The position numbers and the translations under genes are program-made. A stretch of 64,000 nt of DNA from an uncultured Rhizobium sp. (GTDB taxonomy: Bacteria > Pseudomonadota > Alphaproteobacteria > Rhizobiales > Rhizobiaceae). The first letter of the stretch is position 1; the number at the start of each line of letters is the position of its first letter. Location: positions 62,001 to 126,000 of the forward strand of contig CAMFHE010000003.1 in the NCBI GenBank assembly GCA_945952045.1. Direction: 5' to 3'. Positions 1 to 9,190 of the stretch are shown here, piece by piece. Under the pieces are notes generated by a model, which saw only the letters and a program-made list of their open reading frames with translations, did no database searches and was not told where the DNA came from.

Positions 1-619
1 ATCGTCCGGCGATAATCCGCCCGGTCGCAGCCCGGCAGATCGTCCACCAATTGCCCTTCGTAAATCGCGTCGCCGCTGAAGAATTCGCCGCTCTTTTCAT
101 CGAGAAGCCCGATGGAGCCGCGCGAATGTCCTGGCAGATGCAGCACGCGGTAGCAGGCGTCGCCGAGATCGATGATATCGTCCTCGCGCAGGATACGGCC
201 GAGCGGCGCCGGCGCGACCGCATAGTGTTCGACGGACGCGCCGGCTGGCGGCGTTTGCGTCAGCGGATCGGGAAGCGCGCGAAAATACTGCGCCAGCGTG
301 TCCGCATCGGTCATTGCGGCGAAGGCGTCGGCCTCTGCCTCGTGGCCGAGACGCGTGTCGAACTCATGAAACGAGCCGACATGGTCGACATGGACATGGG
401 TCGCCAGCGCCAGCACCGGCTTGCCCTCGGTGAGATCGAGCGCGCCGCGCAGGCTTGCCAGACCCATGCCGAAATCCACCACCAGATCGGCATCGCGGCC
501 GATGACATGAAACATGTTGGCGCGGAAGAAGCGATGGACATGCGGTTCGGAAAGCCGGGTCAGCCGCTCCGAAAGCCTGTCCTTCGAAAACCAGGATGCG
601 CTGTGCAAGACGGCCTCTT

Positions 620-623
<4 letters not shown>
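1..623 (-). CDS. MBL-fold metallo-hydrolase, partial (C-terminus beyond window)
   Basis: Reading the minus strand from 623 gives an open frame to the window edge. It carries the metallo-beta-lactamase metal motif HVHVDH at about residues 76-81 and a later LPGHSRGS segment, the third metal-ligand region. The family consists of cytosolic Zn hydrolases of diverse esters and thioesters; the substrate cannot be read here. The best start is a TTG at 623 that overlaps the TGA of the upstream ABC ATPase gene by 4 bp, which implies translational coupling and membership of the importer operon. A later in-frame ATG (residue 37) would remove conserved N-terminal sequence. The product is cut by the window, not by mutation. 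Confidence 0.8.
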
Positions 624-1384
<761 letters not shown>

Positions 1385-1399
1385 GGTCTTTGCGATCCT

Positions 1400-2098
1400 T
1401 CAGCGATAGCCGCGCGACAGGCGGTATTCGATGCGGTTCTGGGCAAGTGTGAGCAAGGACACGATCACCAGGTAATAGACGAGCGCCGCGCCATACCATT
1501 CGAGAAAGCGGAAGCTCGTGGCGATGGCGAACTGGGAAACGGTCATCAGTTCCTTCAGCGAGATCACGGTCGCCAGCGACGTGGTCTTCAACAGGGAGAT
1601 GAACTCGTTCATCAGCGCCGGCACGGCGATGCGCAACGCCTGCGGCATGGTGATGACCAGGAAGATCTGCCAGCGATGCATGCCAAGTGCCGCCGCCCCT
1701 TCCCGCTGCCCATGGCCGACGGCGGCAAAGGCGGCGCGCAGGATTTCCGCCAGATAGGCGATCTGGATCAGCGACAGCGCCAGGAAAGCGGCGAAGAAGG
1801 GCGTGAACCAATCGGCGCGGAAGGCTTCCGAGATCTGCGGCAGGCCGTTCCAGACGAACAGCAGCACCAGCAGCGCCGGCGCGCCGCGAAACAGCCAGAC
1901 ATAGACCGTCACTAGCCAGCGCACGCCCGCGCGCGGCGAGCCGGCCATCGAGCCGAGCCCCATGCCGAGCACCATCGACACGGCCATGACGCAAAGCGAA
2001 AGGGCAATCGTCAACAGCGCCCCCTTGAACAGGGGAACGCTGAGAACGGCCTGAACGAAAAGATCGAGCTGGAACAATGTCGCAGGCCCCGCCGTCAC
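1400..2098 (-). CDS. Amino-acid ABC transporter permease
   Basis: This 232-residue inner-membrane protein has about five hydrophobic helices and the EAA-type cytoplasmic loop (HGQREGAAALGMHRWQIF) that contacts the ATPase. It also has the HisM/GlnP-family segments GAPALLVLLFVW near residues 74-85 and LLKTTSLATVI near residue 169. Its ATG overlaps the stop of the substrate-binding-protein gene by 4 bp, so translation is probably coupled. It is the only permease of the operon. Confidence 0.92.
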   Translation of the reverse strand: MTAGPATLFQLDLFVQAVLSVPLFKGALLTIALSLCVMAVSMVLGMGLGSMAGSPRAGVRWLVTVYVWLFRGAPALLVLLFVWNGLPQISEAFRADWFTPFFAAFLALSLIQIAYLAEILRAAFAAVGHGQREGAAALGMHRWQIFLVITMPQALRIAVPALMNEFISLLKTTSLATVISLKELMTVSQFAIATSFRFLEWYGAALVYYLVIVSLLTLAQNRIEYRLSRGYR

Positions 2099-2931
2099 TT
2101 CACATCATGGGAAACGTCGGTCGCCGTTGCCGGCAGCTTCCATTTCTCCAGCATCGCCTTCATTTCGCCGCTGGCCTGCAGGGCTTCGAGGGCCTGCTTG
2201 ACGAATGCGCGGTCGGCATCGCTCTTGCGCATGTAGATGCCGTATTTTTCGTTCTGGTCGTAGGTATAGGGAATGGCGAGACGGCCCGGAACCTGCAGCA
2301 TGCGATAGGCGGCCGTGGTGTCCTGCGTGATCGTCGCTGTGGCGCGGCCGACGAGGATCTGCTCGATGACGCCGGATGCGGACGGATAGGTCTGCGCCTG
2401 CACGGGCGGCTTGCCGGCGGCTTCCAGCTCCTTGTTGAGATCGGCGACCGTCTGCTCATAGGTGGTGCCGGCTTCGATCGCCATCACCTTGCCGCTGACA
2501 TCGGCGGGAACCTTGGTGTCCTTGTCGCTTGCCGCCGTCACCAGCACGACATGCGAGGAGAAGTAGGGAACGCCATCGTATTTTTCGAGGCGGGCCGGCG
2601 TGATCATGATGCCGCTGGCCACCAGGTCGCAGCGCTTGGAATCCAGAGAAGGCAGCAGACCCTTGAAATCGCCGACGACATATTCCGCCTTGGCGCCCCA
2701 GCCCTTGGCAATCGCGTCGATGACGTCGATTTCGAAGCCGATCAGATCCTTGTCGCCGGGGTTTTCATAATATTCCATCGGCGGAAATTCGCCGCCGGTG
2801 CACACCTTGAGCACGCCGCCGGAGACGAAATCCGGCTTGTCGCTGGCCGCCTCGGCGCTCCCGGCGGCAAGCATGGCGACGAATGCGGCGCCTGCCATCA
2901 GCGACGACGTCATCTTCGATGTTCTGGTCAT
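2095..2931 (-). CDS. Periplasmic amino-acid-binding protein (SBP family 3)
   Basis: The protein has 278 residues, starting with a signal peptide (MTRTSKMTSS then a hydrophobic stretch ending GSAEA). It follows the family-3 solute-binding fold, with GFEIDVIDAIAKGWG, CDLVASGIMITPARLEKYDGVPYF and a later TITQDTTAAYRML segment. It delivers substrate to the permease encoded directly downstream. I chose the ATG at 2931 because AAGGGA sits about 9 bp before it; an ATG 13 codons further upstream has no such site and adds a non-signal-like leader. The ligand cannot be named. The neighbouring amidohydrolase suggests a nitrogenous compound, which is inference. Confidence 0.92.
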   Translation of the reverse strand: MTRTSKMTSSLMAGAAFVAMLAAGSAEAASDKPDFVSGGVLKVCTGGEFPPMEYYENPGDKDLIGFEIDVIDAIAKGWGAKAEYVVGDFKGLLPSLDSKRCDLVASGIMITPARLEKYDGVPYFSSHVVLVTAASDKDTKVPADVSGKVMAIEAGTTYEQTVADLNKELEAAGKPPVQAQTYPSASGVIEQILVGRATATITQDTTAAYRMLQVPGRLAIPYTYDQNEKYGIYMRKSDADRAFVKQALEALQASGEMKAMLEKWKLPATATDVSHDVK

Positions 2932-3035
2932 GTCTGTCGTTCCCTTTTTGATTTTCGTTGAAGTGAGCAAAGTCGTATAGGAACGCCATCCGCAGACAAG
3001 CTAAAGTTTTTCGCGCAAAAATCGCACGGAAACTA

Positions 3036-3049
3036 AACGATTGATCGTT
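3036..3049. promoter_or_regulatory. Perfect 6-bp inverted repeat upstream of the ABC operon
   Basis: AACGAT and ATCGTT are separated by 2 bp, about 105 bp upstream of the SBP start codon. This is a plausible regulator site for the importer operon, but short palindromes can arise by chance. Confidence 0.3.
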
Positions 3050-3090
3050 GGATGGCGGTCTCTATCGGGCCTGGACGGCGCGGCGCGAGG

Positions 3091-3393
3091 TTACGCCATG
3101 GCCTGCAGGATCTGGCTGTAGGCTGTGGTATCGAAGGCCGGGATGATCAGCGGCTCCACATGCCCGTCCCGACGCGCCGTCAGGACGTATTGCAGCATGG
3201 CCTCATTGCTGGGCATCTCGAAAATCTGCAGGAAATCGTAGCTTCCAAGCAGGGCATAGAAGGCGACGGACCGACCGCCGAGCGCTGCGACGCGCTCTTC
3301 GCTCACCTTGCGGCGCTGGGTGCTGTCGGTCAGTTCGCTCAAGCCCTTCTGCGTCAGGCGCATCAGGGACACATAGGTCTGCTGGCCGCTCAT
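3091..3393 (-). CDS. GYD-domain protein
   Basis: This small 100-residue protein matches the GYD family. It has VSLMRLTQKG at the start, then GRSVAFYALLGSYDFLQIFEMPSNEAM, where the GxYD signature of the ferredoxin-like fold is visible. The molecular role of the family is not established. Its ATG overlaps the stop of the upstream cysteine amidohydrolase gene by 4 bp, so the two are probably made together. Confidence 0.85.
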   Translation of the reverse strand: MSGQQTYVSLMRLTQKGLSELTDSTQRRKVSEERVAALGGRSVAFYALLGSYDFLQIFEMPSNEAMLQYVLTARRDGHVEPLIIPAFDTTAYSQILQAMA

Positions 3394-4064
3394 GCCCTCG
3401 CAGGCCCCAGCCGTTTGAGACCGTCCAGAACAGCCGCGCTATCGGTCAGTGCGCCGAAGATGCCGTTTTCGACGGTGACCATGTGCAGCGCCGCTTCATG
3501 GGCATACTGGTCGCCGCTGGCGCAGGCATCGGAGATGGTCAGGCACTGGAAATTGCGGTCGCAGGCTTCGCGCAGCGTCGTGTGGACGCAGACATCGGTG
3601 GTGCAGCCGCTGAACAGCAGATGCGTAATGCCCCGGGCCCGCAGCACATGCTCGAAATCCGTGTAGGTAAACGCGCTGTTGCACGTCTTGTCGACGATGA
3701 TATCCTGCGGGCTGACATCGATATCGGCCGTGATCTGGAAGCCGGGGCTGGATCGCAGGAGCGCCGTGGTGCCATCGAGGCCGGAGCGCTGCCGCCGCCA
3801 CTTTTCATAGGGCGTCATGTCGGCCAGATCGGCGCGGTATCCCTGGCGGGTGTGGATGATGTGCATGCCGGCGTTACGGCAGGCGCCGATCAGCCGGTTG
3901 ACGGCGGGAATGATGGCGCGCAAAGGCGAGGGATCGTAGCCCTGCTTTGCGAAATAGCCGGTCGACGACAGGAAATCGTCCTGCAGGTCGATAACGATCA
4001 AAGCCGTGCGCGCGGGATCGAGGTTGCCGTCATAGGGAAAATTGAATGGTTTTGCCGAAATCAT
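3390..4064 (-). CDS. Isochorismatase-like cysteine amidohydrolase (biuret-hydrolase-like)
   Basis: This 224-residue protein has the cysteine-hydrolase triad in its expected places: D26 in ALIVIDLQDDF, K126 in IIVDKT and C159 in GCTTDVCVHTT. The overall pattern (FPYDGNL start, HIIHTRQGYRADL, NGIFGALTDSA near the end) resembles biuret and ureidoacrylate amidohydrolases, which release ammonia or carbamate from ureido compounds in the cytoplasm. The substrate assignment is by resemblance only. It is the first gene of a two-gene operon with the GYD gene and is divergent from a LysR gene, so it is probably LysR controlled. Confidence 0.87.
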   Translation of the reverse strand: MISAKPFNFPYDGNLDPARTALIVIDLQDDFLSSTGYFAKQGYDPSPLRAIIPAVNRLIGACRNAGMHIIHTRQGYRADLADMTPYEKWRRQRSGLDGTTALLRSSPGFQITADIDVSPQDIIVDKTCNSAFTYTDFEHVLRARGITHLLFSGCTTDVCVHTTLREACDRNFQCLTISDACASGDQYAHEAALHMVTVENGIFGALTDSAAVLDGLKRLGPARA

Positions 4065-4103
4065 TGGTGGTCCTCCTTTTTCATAGGGATAGCACCCTTA
4101 ACA

Positions 4104-4151
4104 GTTTTGAAAAATCAATTTAATATTGCCAATACTGTTCGAAAAATCGAA
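4104..4151. promoter_or_regulatory. Two LysR-type operator boxes
   Basis: Near-identical 15-bp sequences begin at 4104 (GTTTTGAAAAATCAA) and 4137 (GTTCGAAAAATCGAA), 33 bp apart, about three helical turns. Each is itself an inverted repeat around AAAA (TTGA/TCAA and TTCGA/TCGAA), and the second fits the T-N11-A rule. They lie between the divergent amidohydrolase and LysR genes, where a LysR regulator normally binds. Confidence 0.6.
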
Positions 4152-4170
4152 ACGATTAGCGAGAGCCGTC

Positions 4171-5079
4171 ATGTCGCGCATGCTGCCTTATCTGCAATAT
4201 CTGCCCGCCTTCGAGGCGGCGGCGCGGCTTGGCAGCGTCCGGCAGGCGGCGGACGAATTGAACCTCAGCCCGAGCGCGGTCTCGCTGCAACTGAAGAAGC
4301 TCGGCGACGCGACCGGCATCGCACTGTTTCGAAAATCCGGCCGCAATGTCGCGCTGACCCAGGAGGGGCGCGATTTTTCGCAGGCGATTGCCATTTCGCT
4401 TGGCCAGATCGACACCGCGACACGCGCCTCGCGCCGGACGATGGGCGGGGATCAGCCGGTATCGCTGTCGGTGTCGTTGCCCACCGCGCTCGGCATTGCC
4501 TGGTTGACGGCGGCGGTGATCGGCTTTGCCGAAGCCCAGGGCGTTTCCCGGCTGTCGATCGATGAGGCCATGACGGCGACGGAGGTCGACTGGACCCGCA
4601 ACGACATCGCCATCGTCTATGACAATCCGCCGTTTACCGGCAAGCACTGGCAAGGTCTGAGCGAGGTGCGGCTTTCCGCCGTCTGTGCGCCGACGCTGCT
4701 GCCGCGGCTCGACCTGCGCAACCGCGACCGCAAGCTGAGCGCCGTGACGCTGCTGCATGAGGATGACGGCGGCGAATGGGCGAAATGGTCGGTCGCCGCC
4801 CGCATCGGGCTGGAGGGCAATACGCATGTGCGGGTCAACTCCGTGGCGCAGGCGATTGCCTCGGCGGTACAGGGGCGCGGCGTGGCGCTGGTCTCGGATG
4901 TGTTGACGCGCAATTATCTCAACGAGGGACGGCTGATCCAGCCGTTTGCGACGACGATCAATGCGGCGCGGGATTATTACATCGTCTGTCCGGTGGAGCG
5001 GGCGAACGAGCCTGTGCTGCGGGCACTGACCGAGCGCCTCATCGAGCAGATGCGGCCGGGGCGCGACCCCAATGCCTGA
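4171..5079 (+). CDS. LysR-family transcriptional regulator (GcvA-like)
   Basis: This 302-residue protein starts with the LysR helix-turn-helix (FEAAARLGSVRQAADELNLSPSAVSLQLKKLGD, then GIALFRKSGRNVALTQEG), followed by a periplasmic-binding-protein-like effector domain. LLHEDDGGEWAKW is the motif of the GcvA subgroup. I chose the ATG at 4171 rather than 4126 because the extra 15 codons are not family-like and would place the operator boxes inside the gene. It is divergent from the biuret-hydrolase-like gene, its likely target, and is followed 37 bp later by a second LysR gene of the same subgroup. Confidence 0.9.
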   Translation: MSRMLPYLQYLPAFEAAARLGSVRQAADELNLSPSAVSLQLKKLGDATGIALFRKSGRNVALTQEGRDFSQAIAISLGQIDTATRASRRTMGGDQPVSLSVSLPTALGIAWLTAAVIGFAEAQGVSRLSIDEAMTATEVDWTRNDIAIVYDNPPFTGKHWQGLSEVRLSAVCAPTLLPRLDLRNRDRKLSAVTLLHEDDGGEWAKWSVAARIGLEGNTHVRVNSVAQAIASAVQGRGVALVSDVLTRNYLNEGRLIQPFATTINAARDYYIVCPVERANEPVLRALTERLIEQMRPGRDPNA

Positions 5080-5116
5080 CTCCAATCCGATGCACGGCAA
5101 CTGAAAGAGGACGACC

Positions 5117-6007
5117 ATGGCCCTTCCTCCCCTGCATGCCTTTCGAGTGTTCGAAAGCGTTGCGCGGCTCGGCAATGTCGGCGCGGCGGCGGCGGAACTG
5201 CATGTGACGCCAGGCGCGGTCAGCCAGCAGATTCGCGCCCTGCAAGTGGCGCTCGGCATCGAACTGTTCCAGAAGCGCGGCCGGCAACTGGCCCTGACGC
5301 AAAGCGGAACGCAGCTGCAACGCTCGGTCGCCACCGCCATGGAGGCGATCCAGACCGGTGTGCGCCAGGTCGCCGCCCAGCGGCACAACGAGGATATCAA
5401 GCGCAGCCTGACCATCTCCATTCCCCAGGTCTATGGCACGGCATGGCTTGCGACGCGGCTGTTCAAATTCATGGATGAAAATCCGAATGTCCAGTTGAAC
5501 GTCGTCACCTCGAGCTATTTCCAGGCTGTCGACTGGCGCAAGGCCGATATCGCCGTCATCTATGGCGTGCCGCCCTGGCCGGGCTTCTGGTGGCATCTGC
5601 TGCATGGTATCCGCATGACGCCGGTTTGCAGCCCGCAGCTGCTGCGCGGGCCGAACGCCATCCGCAGCCCCGCCGATCTCGCCTATCACCGGCTATTGCA
5701 TGAGGATGACGGCTCGCAATGGCGGCGCTGGCAGGCGGAAGCCGGCATCGCCTATGGCGGCGAATCGGACGTCTATTTCGACAGTTTCGGCATCGTCTTG
5801 CAGGCGGCGCGCGACGGTTTTGGCGTGGCGCTCAGCGACGAGGTCGTTTCCGCCCGCGATCTCGATGAGGGCCGCCTCGTCCAGCCGCTGCAACTCGGTG
5901 TCGCAGCACTTCACAATTATTATTGCCTTTGCCCGGAAACCAAGCGCGGCAGCGTCGAAATCGACTATTTTATCGACTGGCTGATTGGCGAATCCGCGAC
6001 CCGTTGA
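5117..6007 (+). CDS. LysR-family transcriptional regulator, tandem paralogue
   Basis: This 296-residue protein has an N-terminal helix-turn-helix (FESVARLGNVGAAAAELHVTPGAVSQQIRALQV, then ELFQKRGRQLALTQSG) and the GcvA-type effector-domain motif RLLHEDDGSQWRRW. It shares this plan with the preceding regulator, from which it may have arisen by duplication. GAAAGAGG about 9 bp before the ATG is a good ribosome site. Its targets may be the neighbouring importers, which is inference. Confidence 0.9.
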   Translation: MALPPLHAFRVFESVARLGNVGAAAAELHVTPGAVSQQIRALQVALGIELFQKRGRQLALTQSGTQLQRSVATAMEAIQTGVRQVAAQRHNEDIKRSLTISIPQVYGTAWLATRLFKFMDENPNVQLNVVTSSYFQAVDWRKADIAVIYGVPPWPGFWWHLLHGIRMTPVCSPQLLRGPNAIRSPADLAYHRLLHEDDGSQWRRWQAEAGIAYGGESDVYFDSFGIVLQAARDGFGVALSDEVVSARDLDEGRLVQPLQLGVAALHNYYCLCPETKRGSVEIDYFIDWLIGESATR

Positions 6008-6328
6008 CGGGGCATCGCGCTCTTGGCGCAAATCATGGGCAGGCGCTGCCCAAGGAATTTGCAAAATCATATTTCAGGCCGATACCACCCCATGAATTTT
6101 GGCGGAGGCGTGTTTTCAAATCCCCCAATTCCCCTAGAATACGGGCTTCGAACGGCATTTGCGGCAAATTTCGCCATTTCTATGCATCGGCATATAGACG
6201 CGGAGAAACCGCTTGCAAGCGCCGCGCACTTATTTTAGGATTAAAGCATTCCGATCAATAAGAATTGGCCGGCCGAAATCCTCGATACGAGCATTGCGGC
6301 AGGCCCCGAGGGAACGACGGAGCCAATC
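6008..6328 (+). promoter_or_regulatory. Non-coding leader of the peptide importer with candidate promoter
   Basis: No credible gene is present. A candidate sigma-70-type promoter is TTGCAA at 6213-6218 and TAGGAT at 6236-6241 with 17-bp spacing, about 90 bp before the SBP start. Each box matches consensus at 4 of 6 bases. The rest shows nothing I can name. Confidence 0.35.
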
Positions 6329-7861
6329 ATGATGTTTTCCAGACGCCAGGCGCTGGGCCTGGGTGCTGCTGCCTTTTTGACCGGTGTATTTTCCGGTCGA
6401 AATCTCGTCTCGGCTGCCGAGAACGGCACGCTGACCATTGCCTATAACGTCAACCTGCCGTCCTTCGATCCGACGGTCGGCCCCTCGGCGGTCAATCCGA
6501 CCATCCAGGCGATCTATCGCTCGATCTTCGACCAGTATGTGGCCCAAGGCCCGGACCTCTCCTTCCAGCCGGGCCTGTTGACCGACTGGGGCTGGAACGA
6601 CGACAAGACCAAGCTGTGGATGGATGTGCGCGAGGGCGTGACCTGGCATGACGGCTCGCCGTTCACGCCGGAGGACGTCGTCTGGTCGCTGACCCGCGCC
6701 GCCGACGAAAAGACCGGCAATCCCATCCAGTTCATCTGGTCGACCGCCGGCAATTACAAGATCGAGGGCAAGCGCATCACCGGCGACGTGCTGCGTTTCG
6801 AGCCGACCTTCTTCAAGTGGATGGCCTTCCTCACCGGCTATATCCTGCCCAAGGCCTATTACGAAAAGGTCGGCGCGGAAGGCTTCGAGAAGAAGCCGAT
6901 CGGCACCGGGCCGTATATGGTCGACGCTTACGAGGGCAACGCCTTCCTGCGCCTCAAGGCCAATCCGAATTATTACGGCGGCAAGCCGGCCTTCGAGACT
7001 GTCGTCTTCAAGTTCGTGCCGGACGGCACCAGCCGCGTCGCCGAGCTGGAATCCGGCTCCTCAGACATCACGCTGGAAATCCCCTATGAGGAATTCGACC
7101 GCCTCAAGGACAAGTCCGGCTTTGCCGGCGTCGCGACGCCGATTTCCGATATCGGCATGTTGTTCATCAACAATATCGAGGTGATGCTCGACAAGAACGT
7201 CCGCCTCGCCGCCCATCATGCGATCGACAAGGACGCCATCGTCAAGCGCCTGCTGCGCGGCTACGGCGTGCCGATCGACACGCTTGAGACCCCGGAATAT
7301 CTCGCCTACGACGCCTCGATCAAGGTCGGCTACGATCCGGAAAAGGCGAAATCGCTGCTCGCCGCCTCCGGCTATTCGCCGGAAAAGCCGGCCAAGTTCA
7401 AGATCCAGACGACGCGCGGCCTGAAGCCGAAGGACTATGAAATGGTCCAGGCCATCGTCGGCATGTGGCGCAAGGTCGGCATCGAGGCCGAGATCGAGGT
7501 CTACGAGATCGCCAAGCATTACGAGCTGCGCGCCGCCGACCAGCTTGCCCCCGCCGCCTTCTACAACTGGGGCAATGCCATCGGCGACCCGACCACCTCG
7601 ACCGGCTTCGCCATGTTCGGCCCCTCGCCGCATTCGGTCTGGAACACCGATGACCTCGACAACATGATCATCCCGCTCTGGGGCGAAAAGGACGAGGACA
7701 AGCGCATCGCCGGCTGGAAGGCGGTCAGCAAGTATATCGCCGAGCAGGGTTATGTGATCCCGCTGCTGCAATATGCCCAGCCGATCCTCTACAAGTCGAC
7801 GCTGAAGGTGACGCCGAATGTGTCCGGCGCGCTGCAGCCGACGTTGGTATCGCCGGCCTAA
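6329..7861 (+). CDS. ABC transporter substrate-binding protein, family 5 (dipeptide/oligopeptide type)
   Basis: This 510-residue SBP_bac_5 protein has the family landmarks: IYRSIFDQYV, FQPGLLTDWGWNDD, VTWHDGSPFTPEDVVWSL, IGTGPYMVDAY, and HHAIDKDAIVKRLLRGYG. The N-terminus (MMFSRRQALGLGAAAFLTG) has a twin-arginine SRRQAL motif, so it is probably exported folded by Tat instead of Sec. It should bind a peptide or another bulky solute in the periplasm for the permeases encoded downstream. GGAG precedes the start. A composite hairpin repeat separates it from the first permease gene. Confidence 0.92.
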   Translation: MMFSRRQALGLGAAAFLTGVFSGRNLVSAAENGTLTIAYNVNLPSFDPTVGPSAVNPTIQAIYRSIFDQYVAQGPDLSFQPGLLTDWGWNDDKTKLWMDVREGVTWHDGSPFTPEDVVWSLTRAADEKTGNPIQFIWSTAGNYKIEGKRITGDVLRFEPTFFKWMAFLTGYILPKAYYEKVGAEGFEKKPIGTGPYMVDAYEGNAFLRLKANPNYYGGKPAFETVVFKFVPDGTSRVAELESGSSDITLEIPYEEFDRLKDKSGFAGVATPISDIGMLFINNIEVMLDKNVRLAAHHAIDKDAIVKRLLRGYGVPIDTLETPEYLAYDASIKVGYDPEKAKSLLAASGYSPEKPAKFKIQTTRGLKPKDYEMVQAIVGMWRKVGIEAEIEVYEIAKHYELRAADQLAPAAFYNWGNAIGDPTTSTGFAMFGPSPHSVWNTDDLDNMIIPLWGEKDEDKRIAGWKAVSKYIAEQGYVIPLLQYAQPILYKSTLKVTPNVSGALQPTLVSPA

Positions 7862-7889
7862 GTAGGGCTTGGGGCAGGCCGTTGCCACA

Positions 7890-8031
7890 ACGTCCCTTCT
7901 CCCCTCGGGGGAGAAGGTGGCCCGAAAGGGCCGGATGAGGGGGGGGCGGCGCAGCCGAGCGATCTCATCCGTCTGTGGTTGCGGCCCCCTCATCCGCCTG
8001 CCGGCATCTTCTCCCCGTTTGGGAGAAGGGA
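7890..8031. repeat. Composite rhizobial-type intergenic palindrome (RIME-like)
   Basis: A perfect 10-bp stem occupies 7895-7904 and 7908-7917 and is followed by a GGCCC-GAAA-GGGCC hairpin (7919-7932). A CGGATGAGGGGG arm near 7931 pairs with CCCCCTCATCCG near 7985, and another CTTCTCCCC/GGGAGAAGG hairpin lies at about 8008-8029. The arrangement resembles the RIME-type mosaic repeats common in Rhizobiales. The whole gap 7862-8182 otherwise holds no gene. Confidence 0.75.
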
Positions 8032-8182
8032 TTTTGAGGCGACGGCTTCACTCCATAATCGATAGCCCCGCAAAGACGGGGCAACGATCCATAACTCTTC
8101 CGGGCAAGACCCTTGCCCGCTTGCCAGCCTAAATCCCCGCCGCTAGGCTTGTCGCTTGGCGCGGTCAGGGAATGATGCATTC

Positions 8183-9190
8183 ATGATTGCCTTCTCGATC
8201 CTCAAACGACTGGCGATGGCCGCGATCACGCTGTTCGGCGTCGCGGTGATCGTGTTCGTTCTGCTGCGCGTCGTGCCAGGCGATCCCATCGCCATGATGA
8301 TTTCGCCGGGTGCGAGCCCGGAAAGCATCGCCGCGCTTCGGGCGCAATACGGTCTCGACGCCTCGCTGCCGGTGCAATTCCTCGTCTGGCTGAAGGCGGT
8401 CGTCGCGGGCGATTTCGGCACCTCGATCTCGCTGCGCCGCGATGTTCTCGGCCTGCTGGCCGAGCGCCTGCCGGCGACGCTGGAACTGGCCTTCGCCGCG
8501 CTGATCCTCGCCGTGCTGCTCGGCGGCGCGGTCGCGGTCGCCGGCACGCTGCTCAGGCGCACGCCGGGCGAACCGGTGCTGGATACTGTCAACGGCCTGT
8601 TCCTCGCCGTGCCGGATTTCGTCTGGGCGCTCGCGCTGGTGCTGCTGCTCGGCGTCGCCTTTCCGGTGTTTCCGCTGTCGGGGCGCATCGATCCCGCCCA
8701 TCAGGTGGATTTCGTCACCCCCTTCTATCTGCTCGAAAGTCTTGTCACCTTACGCTTTTCCGTCGCCGCCGATATCGCCGCTCATATGGTCATGCCGGTG
8801 CTGGCGCTCGGCCTGCCGCTGGCGGCGATCATCGCCCGCGTGCTCAAGGAAGCGCTGGTTGAGGCGATGGTGCAGGATTACATCCTGCTTGCCCGTCTCA
8901 AGGGCATGTCCAGCCTGCGCCTCGTGCTGCAGGAGGCGCTGCGCAACGCCATCGGCCCGACCATTGCGCTGACCGGCGTGCAGTTCACCTTCCTGATCGG
9001 CGGCACCGTCATCGTCGAGCGCATCTTCGCCTATCCCGGCATCGGCAACATGGCCATCGATGCGGTCATCAATCGCGACCTGCCGCTGATCCAGGGCCTC
9101 GTGCTCGCCTTCGGGGCGCTGTTCATCCTTATCAATCTGCTGGTCGACATGCTGGTCGTCGCGTTCAATCCGAGGCTGCGCCATGGCTGA
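8183..9190 (+). CDS. Peptide-type ABC transporter permease (DppB-like)
   Basis: This 335-residue inner-membrane protein starts with the DppB signature FSILKRLAMAAITLFGVAVIVFVLLRVVPGDP and keeps the EAA loop (DYILLARLKGMSSLRLVLQEALRNA) and GGTVIVERIFAYPGIG. It has about six helices. I chose the ATG at 8183, with AGGGA about 11 bp upstream; an in-frame ATG nine codons earlier is possible. Its end overlaps the next permease gene by 8 bp. Confidence 0.92.
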   Translation: MIAFSILKRLAMAAITLFGVAVIVFVLLRVVPGDPIAMMISPGASPESIAALRAQYGLDASLPVQFLVWLKAVVAGDFGTSISLRRDVLGLLAERLPATLELAFAALILAVLLGGAVAVAGTLLRRTPGEPVLDTVNGLFLAVPDFVWALALVLLLGVAFPVFPLSGRIDPAHQVDFVTPFYLLESLVTLRFSVAADIAAHMVMPVLALGLPLAAIIARVLKEALVEAMVQDYILLARLKGMSSLRLVLQEALRNAIGPTIALTGVQFTFLIGGTVIVERIFAYPGIGNMAIDAVINRDLPLIQGLVLAFGALFILINLLVDMLVVAFNPRLRHG

